From: Aspidapion aeneum
Lineage: Eukaryota; Arthropoda; Insecta; Coleoptera; Brentidae
DNA length: 64,000 nucleotides
Assembly (NCBI GenBank): GCA_963576565.1
Contig: OY755047.1
Coordinates: 20,715,171-20,779,170 of the forward strand
Direction of reading: 5' to 3'
The notes under the pieces were generated by a model. That model had not been told where the DNA came from. It was given only the letters and a program-made list of their open reading frames with translations, and did not search any database. A program made the translations under genes and the position numbers. The number at the start of each line of letters is the position of its first letter. The stretch's first letter is position 1. Positions 11,224 to 25,100 of the stretch are shown piece after piece.

Positions 11224-14200
11224 GTAGGGAAGACCGGTGCAAGTTGGCACACTGTTTAAAATTTTTTGGGTTTTAATAGACTTTGAAACAAAGCGTTATT
11301 GTCAGAATACATAAAAGCGATAAAAGAACTATCACAGGGTCAAAATCTAAAATTAAAATTGGAAATCGACTTTCAAAAGAATTCCTGGTAACGAAAGGCT
11401 TAAGACAGGGATGTTATATCTCTCCAACTCTTTTTAAAATATATATCGCAGTAGCTCTAAAAAACTGGAAAAGTAAGGGCACGGCTACAGAAATACAACT
11501 TAACGACCGATTTACCATATGTACACACTACAGTTTGCTAACGGACGACCAAGTAATTGTAGCTAATGATAAACAAGACATAGAGTATATGATGAGAAAG
11601 TTAACGGAAGAATACCAAAAGTGGGGATTAACAGTGAACGTGGAGAAGACACAGTACTTATGTATTGGAAACGAATCCAGTGAGTTAGAAGTAGACAATG
11701 GACAAACAATATCTCCATCCAATGAGTATGTAAAATAAACTATGGAATAGAGACTTGTCGCGTAACAGAAAAATACAAAACAAAAATGGATGCAATAAGA
11801 ATATCAATGAGAATATCTAGAACAGATCACATAAGAAATGAGAACATAAAAGAAAGAATGGGAATCGAGGGAAGCATAACAGATGACATCACTAAGAGAC
11901 AACTGATATGGTAAGACCATGTATAACGGAAGAACGGCGAAAGATTACCAAAGCAGGTCCAAGAATGGCAATCATTAGGGCGCAGAAAAAGAGGGCGTCC
12001 TAAACTAGAATGGCAACAATCAATCCAAAGATCAATGAGTCAAAAAAACCTGACAGAAGATGATTGTCCGGATTGAAGAAGGTGGAGAATAGGCGTCGGA
12101 CAATGTAGAAAAACGTTCTAAACCGACATAGTAGTAGTAGTATTGTCAGAAAGACACTTGCCATGCTTTTTGTTTTTTTTTCTTAACAAAAAAGTACCTA
12201 CTTGTGGTACCTATTATCAAGCCATTTAGATGCGACAAAAATACACATTGATTTGAGATTTGGAAAAACGTCATTTACGAGTTTTTAGGGTGTTAAATTT
12301 CACAAGCTACATATGGCGAAACTTTGAAAGTTCATATTTTAGAAACTGTACATTTCAGGAACAAAAGCACCAAGTTTTGATATTGTGTGGCCGTCTAGAC
12401 GAGAAAATAAAATGCAGTGACCTGATAGTCCGAAAAACTTTATTTATGATTTTAGTATGAAAACATCAAATTATGTATGCCGCATATTGTTGTTTTTTTT
12501 TTTCAGAAAAGCTATTAACTTTACGACAAAAAGTGTAAATCCTTTTTTGAAGCTAATTAAATGGTCTTTTAGCCGGGATACATTTTGACCCGCTGGGGGT
12601 TCGTCTTACATAAATAAATTACCCTCAAAAATAAAATTGTAAATTACGCTTGGGCAATGTTTAAGCCGCCATATCCAACCCAGTGTCAGTTTCTGTTTCC
12701 GCCTCTTATTAAGCTTGACATCCTCTTTTGATCTGTATAGTTTTTTACTTTAATGACTTTGGTGAAAACGTGAAATTTTTTACCCAGGGGTAGGTATAGG
12801 CCAATTTAGTGGTTTTTTAAGTGAAACTCGAGAATCGCTTAAACCGGCATATTTTTTATATCTTATGTTTTATGTACAACCAGTTGTTTTCCTTAAAAAA
12901 TCAAAAAACCAAAAAAAAACATTGCATGTATTTGAGTAAATTACAGAATTTACAGTATAGAGACAACAAAAAAACAAAGTATTAATAATCTGTTGGAAAG
13001 GTCATTATAGTAGAAGCTAATCACAATTTGTTTAAGTAAAATCGCTGTAATAATAAAAAAGTTACGTACATTTGATTCAAACCCCTTTTCGCCATCTTTA
13101 AACAAGAGATGGCGGGTTGTTTATGCCGGATTTTTGCCGGCACCTACATTTTTTTTGGGACATGGTCTTATGACGAATTGACTAAAATACTGGGCTCTTA
13201 GACTATAATAAACAAAAGCACCAAGTTGTCGTATCGTCAGGCCATCTACATAGAAGTAAAATAACTAGTATTTTAGGATTCCAAAAATATCATTTAGGTA
13301 CAGGTTTTGGCTTCAAAACAATACATTTGACAAATAAAAGAAAAAAGTGGTGTTACCTACCACCAGGCCATCTGGATGTCGAAAAACACACAGGGCTTTA
13401 AGATAAACGCAAGTCATTTAAGGCTATTTCGTCACAAAATTTAAACTATTTAAAAAAATACTCTGCCAATCTATGGGCACCTAAGCTCACACTAGGTACT
13501 ATAGTTATAGTGTGAGCTAATATAATCAAAAACTGAAATATATTTTATTCAACTCCAGACTCAATTACCTTTCGTTTGATACCACACAAGCCATGTTTTG
13601 ACTTAAACTCAAATTTTTTTAATCTACCCCCCCACCCTTTTGAAAAAAACTAAAATGTATTTTGTTTAACTCCAGACTCAATTACCTTTCGTTTGATATC
13701 ACACACGCCATATTTTCACTTAAACTCTAATTTTTGACATCTACCCCCACCCTTTTAAAAAAAATAAACTAAAATTATTTTTTTTAACTCCAGACTTAAT
13801 TACCTTTCGTTTGATATCACACACGCCATATTTTCACATAAACTCTAATTTTTGGAATCTACCCCCACCCTTTTATTTGGCTTGCGTTCGGTGGATTTTG
13901 TTCATCACGGCCCAACTTAGTTACCAAATTTCATTAAAATCGGACAAGCGGTTTTTGAGTTATGCGGGTTGGTCGTTACAGACAGACAGACAGCAAAACA
14001 AAAAAGTTTCAAAATCATCTGAAACGCAAAGATATATAAAAAATTTTGAAATCGGAGCAACTTTTTTTTTCTCGAAAAAATTAGGATCACCATAGCTCAC
14101 ACTACTTATAGTAGTAGTGTGAGCTAAAATGGTAATTTTTTTATTTAAGTCTTTGTTTTTTATTTATTTACTAAATTGATCAATTTATGATTTTACTTCT

Positions 14201-17200
14201 TATTCAGGCAGGCCTTAACACAGGCTACTGTTTCATGAAAAACATCGCAGAAAATAGCACTGATGATATAATTCCTTGTATGAATGGATATGATTACAAC
14301 AGGACAATATTTGAGTCCAGCATAACTTCAGAATTCAACTTGGTTTGTGATAACTATCGACTCAGTGATTTGAGTCAAGTAGTTTTTATGTTTGGTGTCT
14401 TGTTAGGTAAGTATAAAACATAGAAAAAAAATTTCGGACTTCCATTGTCTTTATTTCTTTTAAACACGACGTTTCGGTTAGTAAGTATCTATAATCGTTT
14501 TCAAGTGTAAACTAAGCAATCAAGTCTAAAGGCTACTACTTATACTACTTGGTGTGCCGTCAGGTGTGACGGCCCGCCCCCTTTTTAATCTTAAGACGCT
14601 TGTTTTCCTTAAGGAGTGGTTTCCATATGTTTGCAATGTCCGTGCTTGGTTTACTGAAAACTTCTTTATTCTGCATTATAAACGCAGCTTCAATAAACTT
14701 TCGTTTTTGCCAATGTGACTCCTTATGCAAAACATTAGCTTCAGATCATTGAATCCTGTGATCATTTGCCCATGCATGATCCGCTAAACCGGATTTTGCA
14801 ATATCCCCTAAGTGGGTACTTTATAGATGTTCATTTACTCTAACCTGAAGAAGGCGTTTCGTTTCACCTACATATGATTTACCACACTCACACGGAATTT
14901 GGTAAAAACATTCGTTATTATTTGAGGGATTTTCTGGTTTTGTTTTAGTTACAAAACTCCTTATCGTATTTCCCGATGAAAATACTGTTTTTATATTATA
15001 GTGTTTGGCTATTCGTCTTATGTTTTCTGAAATCCCTTCAACATATGGAATGTGAATAACACCCAACGGATTATTATTATTTTGAGAATTTGCTACATTT
15101 GGTTTATTTTTAATTTTAGAAATCGTTAAGTTTATTAATTTTAAAAACAAACGTCTTAGGATTAAAAAGTGGGTGGTCCGTCAGACCTGACGGCACACCA
15201 AGTGGTAGCCTATAGACTGGATAGTTTAGTTTACACTTGAAAACGGTTAGAGATACTTACTAACCGAAACGTCGTGCTTAAAATAAATAAAGACAATGGA
15301 AGTCCGAAATTTTATTTCTACTCAATCATTGTCTACGAGTTTTAAACAAAGAGTTAAAATTTATACTTTTAAAAATGTTACATTTCTCTTGCGAAAAATT
15401 TTTTCAACACTAGTGCGGCAAAATAGAATTTTCTGCACTAGCAATAGATCCACACGCTCGTAGTAAAAATTAGTTTTCACATATTGCACAGTGACTCAGT
15501 GAGTTTTCATTTTTAAAATTTTTTAAGTTATTTTGTAGTATTTACTAACCGTTAATATCTACAGATTTTATAATTTTTTAGGAAATTTGGTTTGTGGGCT
15601 ATTAGCTGACAAAAAAGGCCGGAAAAACATTCTTCTTTCTTGTTTAGTTCTCCAGACGATATTTGCGATAACGGCCTCATTTGTGCCGTGGTTTTGGCTA
15701 TTTGTTCTTTTGAGATTTTTATTAGCTGCAGCTTGTGGAGGTAATAATAAAAAAAATATATAAAAAATTTAAAAAAATGTTTATGGCCGGATTTACCTTT
15801 TTGACGGAAATTACCTGCATGGTCGGAATTAGGTACTTGTTTTGTCGAAATTACCTCCATGGTCGAAATTACCTCCATGGTCGGAATTACCATCCAATTT
15901 TTATGTGTTTTCTTAATAATTTTCTTTAGGTACAATGATAACATCGTTCGTGGTTTGTATGGAAATTGTTGGTGGCAAATGGAGAACTATAATACCAACA
16001 CTGTACCAATTGCCGTATGCTTTTGGGTATTCTGCTTTATCAGGAGTTTCATATTTCTTCAGGGATTGGAGGCAAATGCATCTGGCTTTATCCGTTTTGT
16101 CGGGAGTGTTTATCTTTTACATCTGGTAAGTGTAGGTATAGGAGAGCTGTCTTTTATATTTTGCATAGGAACATAGATGGCAACACTGATCTAATGTCAT
16201 TACTAAAACCTAACCTTAATCTTTATACCTAACCTAAATTTAAAACTTCAGTGCGATACATATAGTTTTATAGCTACAGTGAATTTTTTAAGTTAACAAA
16301 TTAGTCGAAAAATGGAATTAAACCGAGAACAGTTTCGGGCTAAAACATTTTACAACCTTTGTAAGAAATTATCTCAACAAGAATGCCTTGCCGAGTTGAT
16401 TTCGGTTTTCGGTAATGAAGCACCACATTAGTCGACAGTTTGTCGTTGGTATGGAGAATTCAAGCGTGAACGGATTAGTCTAAGCGACGATCCAATGCCA
16501 GGTACACCAAAAACGGCTGTCACCCAGGACAACATCGATGCTATGCGCATGCTCATTAAGAAAGATCGACATGTGACATATCCCGAGATTGAGACTTCAT
16601 TGGGGATTTCAAAGACCTCAATTCAAGAAATTTTGCATGAAGAATTAGGAGTAAGCAAATTAGATTCCCGCTAAATACCGCATCTGTTAACCGAAGAACA
16701 GACAGAAGCTAGGGTCAATTGGTGTCAGAAAACTCTAGACCGCTTTGAGGCAGGAAACTCGAAAAACGTTACATTATTGGTAGTGGTGATGCATCGTGGA
16801 TTTACTTATATGAACCCGAAAATAAACAGTCGTCGGCTTGGGTATTCCAAGATGAAGAAAAGCCAACAAAAAATATTCGTTCTCGAAGTGTATCCAAAAA
16901 GATGGTCGCGATATTTGTCTTAAAAACAGGTCATGTAGCAACAATTCCTCTGGAAGATCAAAGGACTGTTACTGCCGATTAATACATTACCATTTCTTTG
17001 CCGAAAGTTATCGCTGAGCTTCGAAAAACAAACCCCGAACGACGAATCATCCTCCACCAAGACAATGCAGGTTCGCACAAAGCCCAAAAAACCATTGAAT
17101 TTTATGGACTGCGTGATCAAAGATTTCAGTCGTCAGAGGAAGCAGTCGACACCTTCAAGAATGCAATTATGACAGTACTAACAAACGAGTGGAATAACAG

Positions 17201-20200
17201 CTTTCACAACTGCTTTGAGCGCATGGAAAAGTGCATTAATTTTCGTGGAGAATACTTCGAGAAACAATAAGTCTTTAAAAGTTATCTACTGTTTTATTTT
17301 TAGTAAAACACCAACCATATTTTTACGAAAGTTTATTAAAATGTTTGGATAAATAAGTCAATAAAAAAAACACCATTAGGGAAATATTTTGATAAAATCA
17401 TTCACAAAGTGTCGCACACATAATAGGTACTTAAAAAGTACGCAGTAGCGTGTCGTGGATAAAAGGGCGGGGGGGGGGGGGGGGGTTTGGCGAAGACTTT
17501 AAGGGGCGCAACTGTAGGTATGGGTAACACTATTAATTCTATTTTTTTTCAAAGGAAGCCAGGGGCGCCAAGCGCAGAGGTGCGGAGGGCGTTGCCCCCC
17601 CCCCTGGCCCCCTATACGACACGCCACTGTATAAACGTTAAAATGTAAAAGCACTTTTAAAATATGTGTTAAAAATATAAAGCATAAGTTAACTAGCACC
17701 GCTAATTTATTTTATGTTTAATCATTTCAAAAAATGGTAATTGTAAGTATATTAACGATACGCCTATTTTTCACATGGTGGAAAGTAAATCGCAAAATGA
17801 CGGTGAAGGCAGCGTCTATGGGTGATTAAAATTTAAAAATACTTTGTTCTAGATAGCTATTCTTGGTCTTGAACGATGTGATAGTTCCCATCATATCCTT
17901 TGGCAAATGGCAAGCTTTAAATTAGCTCCGAGCCGTCACGTGTAACGCGAAAAGACCTTCATTGCGCAAGCTTCTTCTGCCGTCCAAGAAACGTTCAGTC
18001 GGTACCGCAGCCAACGATAAAGACCGGCCATGGCGCGTTATAAGCAAGTCGGCGGTCACGTGATTTTAGGAGTTCCAGGATTCTTATTGTATTGCTTAAT
18101 ATATTATCTGTTTTTACACAATTCAAATAAATTGACCAAATTTTTTTGTTCTCATATAGGCAAAAATTGAAAAAAATATTTTGCTGATGTATGTGTTTAT
18201 TATGGATAAAAGACTGAATCTATAAAATAAAAAATTATATAATTTGCACTCTAATATCTTCAGGTACATATATTAGGTACATAATATCGTTAGTTATTTC
18301 AAATCTATACAAGTCTTTTAAAATTGGACATAACAAATCTAAGCTTTAAGTTTTTAAATTTTTCTTTGTCTTGTCACAAAGTTTAATATATATTTCATCA
18401 ATGTGTAAGTTAACTACCAAGTCATGTTCTTTTAAAAGCTGTGTCTTACTTTTTAAATATTGCACACTACCGGAGAGATTACTATCTGTTAACAATATTT
18501 TACAAATCAGTTTTTTAATATTGCGAGGGTGCAGAAGACATATTTATACACCTTAGTTTTGTAAATTGACATCTATGCACTGGATGACTGGATAAACAAA
18601 GATGTAGCCAACAATAAAGTTTATCCACAATATCTTCGATTCTCAGGTGACCTTTTCAAAAGACCTAATTGTTCAATAAAAAATGACAATTGAACACATT
18701 TTTCACTCTCACTATCGAAAATGTCACTAAGGATGTCTATTACTTGATCAATCTTATCTTTTACCACTTCTTTCTGGTTTGCAACTTTCATTTCAATAAA
18801 CTGCATTAATTTTCAAGTGTATCGGGGCTGTCCAAAAATAAAACTCCTACTTTTTTTGGCAGTTTGTTTTTTGGTAAGGACACATTGTTAACATTTACAA
18901 AAAATAACAGATTTCCCTCAACAACTAGAGATGCTAACAGTGATAGATTGTTGTTCAAAAATGTCATCAGTGTAGCTTCGGATGTTTCGTTTTCAATTCT
19001 AATTGTATGTAATATTGATTTCTTCCTTGTCAATACCGGTCTTAATAAGAATTTCAATGAGTTTGTCGTGTTTTACGCAGTCGAAAGCTTTACGATAATC
19101 AATAAAATAAGAGGACTTGTATCTTTTGTACAGGCTGGTTCCAGAATCTCCACGATGGCTTTTGGCAGTGGGGAGAAAAGACGAAGCTATGTCCATTCTT
19201 AGAAAAGCAGCGATAGAAAACAGAAAAGATCCCCAAGTGGTCGATAGAATCATTACCGAACTATCAAACGTAGCAGATGAGTTTGAAGTTCCAAATAAGA
19301 GAGTTTCTGTATCACAGCTGTTTTTGACAAGCGAGCTTAGGAAGAGGACTTTTTTGATTATTTTAAACTGGTAAGAGGGTAAGCTTTATGCACACTTTAA
19401 AGTAATTTGCGAATATTTTTCACCCAATAGGAAAGACAATAGAAAGTTTTTGATTTTTTGTTAATAGTTTTTTTTGCAAGTAGGTAGGTACTTCTTTGGC
19501 AACATAATTTGATTATACAGGTACAGTCGACTCTCTATAACTCGAACCTGAAGGGACAACCAAAACAGTTCGAGTTATGGAGAGTTCGAGTTATAGAAAC
19601 TCGAGTTGCATAGGTTAAAATACATGTGAAAAGTGCAGGGACCGTATATACCGCGTATGTACTATTTTGTTTTTAAAAACTGATTCTTCGCCAAATTATA
19701 ACTCTAATGTTCGTATGCTGGTAGCACTAGTATTATTTATCCGACAAATAAAAACGCGTCCATTCTATTCCCGTGTCCAGTGTATCCCCGGTCTACTCTA
19801 CTTGCTGGGAAGCACTAGAGACTCTGTATGTATGACATATTTTTACAAATTGAAATATTTCATACATACAGGGTGTCTACAAAGCACTAGATTGCATTGA
19901 TAGGTGTATACACTATAAACTCTATATCAAGTATTTAGCAATTTTTGTTTAATGCTGCTCTTGAAACGTATTGCAAATCACTTGTAAAAGTTATAAGAGT
20001 ATCTAATCTTCTACGACAGTCAAGCAGTCTTAAGAGCGCTTGATTCCTATACGGTCTCATCGAGAGCCGTGAGGACCTGCAGGGATTCGCTGAATGCGCT
20101 GACAATGTGTCATTAGTATGGATACCAAGGCATTCTGGGCATGAGGGAAATGAGGCTGCAGACCAAGCAACGAGGGAAGCAGTATCTGCCGAATTTTTCG

Positions 20201-22052
20201 GCTCCGAACCAGCCCTAGGGATATTAAACAATGCTTCTAAATCAACCATATTAAAATAGATCAAGAATAGCGTCCAACAATACTGGATAAATATACCAGA
20301 ACTGACTCACTCTAAAGAGTTCATTAAAGGACCTTGTAGAAATAGAGCCAGGAACATCATTGGACTTACCAGACTGTCGACTAAGAGTACTCATGCACAG
20401 AATGGGATTAACAGAAGTACCGAATGTAGACTCTGTATGGAGGATGACGAAACAGTCCGATATATACTGTGCGAATGCCTATTGCACGTTTACGTCAGAA
20501 CAATTTCGGTAAACCTCAGATTGAAGAAATAAACGTGTTTTACCCAAACTGATGCCTTTTTGGAGGATTAGGCACACAGTGATGAGAAATACTCACATAC
20601 AAATCATTACATATGAACCAAGGTTCAAGTCGCCCCTCCCCAAGGACATTTTTAGTACACGCCACTGCTTCTGCTTCTTTTAATTTCCAGGGAGTTTTTG
20701 AGATTAATAAATCACATTTAAGATTGAAGTTCGTGTACCTAATGAAGACACTGTACAAAATTTTCTTTTAGGACACTCACTGGTCTAACTTTCTATGCAT
20801 TTTCACAATACTCTGGCCACATAAGTGATAATATTTTCATTGTAATGGCCATTACTGGATTGGTTGCCATACCAGGTAGGTACAATGTAACCAATATAAA
20901 TTTTTAAAAAAATTAAAAGGACTGAAAGAAAATGATTTTAGAAGTGATGGCTTAAACACAATTCCCACATAGCACAAAAATCATATCAATGTTAAGTTAA
21001 CGTGAACAAAAATAATAAAGTTATTTTTACTAGAAATCAACTCCATACCATGTAATATTTGTTTTGTTAAATCTACATGCTTAAAGATAACTTAAAAACA
21101 AGAAGAATCAAGTTATAAAAAATATAATTATTAATGTGTCTTTATCAGGTTAATAACTGATGCGTCGTGATGGTGAAGAGTCAGGGATCAGTTCATTAAC
21201 TGGTTTTTGAAGTTAAGAGGCCAAAGCACACCCGGATAGATTTTATCAAATTGGAAAATGTCGCCAATTGATAGTGCTGCTTCTAGTAAAATCTCAAAAA
21301 TATTTGGTGGAAAAGCCATGCAAGTCGCGTTATAAAATTTGTGTAGAAAAAGCCCGAACCTATTGTCATTTTGACGTTGATGAAAATCTACTTAGAATTC
21401 ACTTAAGAATAACGTAAAAACATTGCTTTTTTGATTTGATAATGGCGTTATTAAAACGTCGTTTTTAGCAACGTTATTTTTTATAACGTTAATGAATGAC
21501 TTATTAAGCTTGTTTTCATATATGAAATAAGCGTTTTTTTCGTTTTAAAATCAACGTTTTTTTTTCTTACGCGTTTTTTACGTGATTGTGCTATGTGTGT
21601 ATTGCCCATGTGACAACTACCCACATAGCACAAAATCACATCAACGTTAAATTAACGTGAACAAAAATAACAAAGTTTTTTAACTTGAAAACAACCTCAT
21701 ACCATGTAATATTTATTTTGTTAAATCTACATGCTTAAAGATAACTTAAAAACAAGGAGAAATCAAGCTATATAAATGTACTTTTTGCTGAAGTTTCTGG
21801 TGCTGTGTATATAACGTGTTTTTTTCCCTCGTTATTTTCATTTACCGAATTCACACTTGAAAAGTTCTCCACAAAATGTTCTAAAACGCCACTAGATTAA
21901 GACTTCTCAAACCTACTAAATTTCTGTGTCTTTTTTGGTCACGTTTTTTTAATAACATTTTTTTAACTTAAAAGAGACGCGAAATGAAGTTACAAAAGTT
22001 CACTAGTTTACGACTACACAATTTTAAAGATGGCGCTTAAGGCAAGACAAAA

Positions 22053-22141
<89 letters not shown>

Positions 22142-25100
22142 CATTATGTTTTTTTTAAAAGCTAAACAAGATTTTTTAACAGTAAACACTTTCACAGAAT
22201 ATTAATCTGTCTTTATCAGGTTAATAACAGATGCGTCGTGATCGTGAAGGATCAGGGATCAGTTCCTTAAAAGGTTTTTGGAGTTTAGAGGCCAATCTCT
22301 CCAAAATCCAAAATCACTTGAAACTAACGTAAAAGCATTGCTGTTTTAATTTTATAATGACCTATTAAGCTTGTTTTCATATATGAAATAAACGTTTTTT
22401 TCTAGCAGCTTTTAAAATCAACGTTTTTTTTCTCACGCCTTTTTTACGTGTTAAACACGTGATTGTGTTATGTGGGTACATTGTTTTAAGCCTTTAGTAT
22501 TTAATTTGGCAATTAATGAATTTTAAATACATTTATTGCTCCATTTTTTGTTAAAATTTGGTTCAAATCTATTTTTGAGTTTATTAAGACAGATAGACCG
22601 ATAAAAGTTTTTTTATTAAAGTTTTGACCTTCCGAAATTAATAATAGGGTCGATAAACTAACTGATTTTTAATAACATTTATTTTTCAGGAACAATATTG
22701 TGCGTTTTCCTTGTGGGAAAATGCGGTAGAAAATATACCCTGGTCATAGCCAGGGTTGTGACAGCAGTTTGCTTAGTCTCAATAGCATTTATTCCACAAG
22801 GTGCTTTCTCATACGACTGGCCTAGAGTGTTACTCAGTGCAATTTGCATAACTGGAATAGCGGTACGTAGTAGTATAAACTTTTTTGCAAAGTCACTTGA
22901 ATAACTGCTAATACGGGTTTCTATCAATTTCATGAAATTTTGCAAAGAAGAAAGATGGAAAACGTGCTGTGTGTGGATCGATAAAAATCAAAACGAATTT
23001 TATACTTTACACAAAGGTATGTCTGCCTAACTTGCGAGTGTCAGAAGGAAAGGGAATAGTTGATTTTGGTTGTTTTCCTACTTACACAAGGTTGCATCTC
23101 TAGACGTACGTTTCTGTGTGTTTCACATCATTAGGGATGGCACTCCGGGGCAGTACCTGTTCTTTTCGGAACAGGTCTGTGCCCGGAGCAAGTCGGAACA
23201 GGTCTGTGCCCGGAGCAAGTCGGAACAGGTATGAATTTCCGGAACAAGTTGTTCCGCCGGAGCGAAGTGACAAAAACTTCGAGAGAGCCAGAACATAACA
23301 GAAACAACTTGCTCCCTGCTTTTACGCCTGTTCCGAGTCTTCACTTCAGCTAGCTGCATCTTTCTCAGGCTCGGTACGTAACCTACACACTGGGTGTATC
23401 TTCGTCCTTTTCTAAATTATTGTTTTAAAAAACGACAGAGATACACTTAGTGCGCACTAGGGCAACTCGTAGAAATTGCTTATAGATAGACAACACGCAT
23501 GGTGCTAGGATTGGCGGTGTGCGGTGTGACGTACGGCAGATTATCTTTAACAGTGGCGTTTCTTGCCGGGTTTTCTTTCGTTCAAAGCAAGGAAGTAGGA
23601 AACAATAAAAATATTTGAAATTGAATATAAAAAACCTTTAATCCAATAAAATTTACGTGAAATAAGGAAAACAGCAAAAAGTGAAGCGTTTTGTAAAAAT
23701 TGCATTTCTTTTTCTATTAAAAAAAATAAAATTGTTATAAGCGACAACCAGACATAGCGGTACCTCATTTATATACCTTGTAACAACAATAACAGAGCAC
23801 ACGCATAGTTAGATTTCATGCAGCACATCTGTTCCTGCAGTGCAGGAACAAATTGTTCTTTTCATAAAATGCGGAACAGTTGCAATTTATTTCCCTTGAA
23901 AAGTCCGGAACAGTTTGGAGCAGGAGCAGATGTTTCGGAACAGGTCATAATAAAAATCGGAACAGGTCAGACCTGTTCCGGCAAATTTACTGCTCCGGCC
24001 ATCCCTACACGTCATCAGTAGAGAACAGCAAACCCAGGTAAGCCAATTTTAACCAAAACCAACACCTACATATAAAATACTCGCGTCGGTGCAATGCGAG
24101 TAAATTCCAAGGTGTAGCGCCATCTAGCGGACTGGCTCGAGCACTCGCATTTCATATGTAGGAGTTGGTTTTGGTTAAAATTAGCTTACCTGGGTTTGCT
24201 GTTCTCTATTGATGACGTGAACCACACAGAAACGTACGTCTAGAGATGCAACCTTGTGTAAGTAGGAAAACAACCAAAATCAACTATTCCCTCTCCTTCT
24301 GACACTCGCAAGTTAGGCACACATACCTTTGTGTGAAGTATAAAATTCGTTTTGATTTTCATGAAATGTTGCTTCATTCTGCCTTTCAAAAGTTATCCAA
24401 ATTCATATAAAATCGCGGCTCTGCGGTCCGACCACAAAGTATTTGTTTTCCGACCGACCGACCCCAGGTGGATGCACGGCACCTGATTGGCAGATTTTTT
24501 TGAGATGCGCTTTTAATTGCTTTCGGGTGTGCTTTTTGGGACCCCTTTAGTCGGCAGTATGCAGAGTTAGAAAATATATCAGTGTCGTTTCGGTAGGTGT
24601 AGGAATAGAAAGTTTTATTACCAATTTTTATTTCTTTAGTTTACGCCACAATTAAATGAAATAAATTTCATGAGTATATCTACCACCGCCCGTGTCACTT
24701 TCTATAAAGGATATGCCGATGGTCGGTTCATTTTGCAAAAACTATACTTTAAAAATAATAAAATTTTTAATAATTTTTGTTGTAATTTGTTTTTGTTTTA
24801 GATGTCTGTTCCAGCACTGTTTTTATTTACCGGCGAACTGTATCCAACAGTTTTGCGAAACGCAGGAGTTGGATTTGCTTCCATGTGTTCTAGGTTAGCA
24901 TCCATGGTTTCACCCTTGATATTAGGTAAGTTGTAAACATAATTAAATATTTAAAAAATTGCATGGCCGAAAAAAGGTAGTAAGAAAAGTACCGGCAACC
25001 CTGTGCTACAAACGACAGCACTCCCCGCGAGCTTTTTTAAAACGTTGTTACCTATAGGCATATGTAATGTGTCTGTTTATCATAATCACCCCTTACTAAT

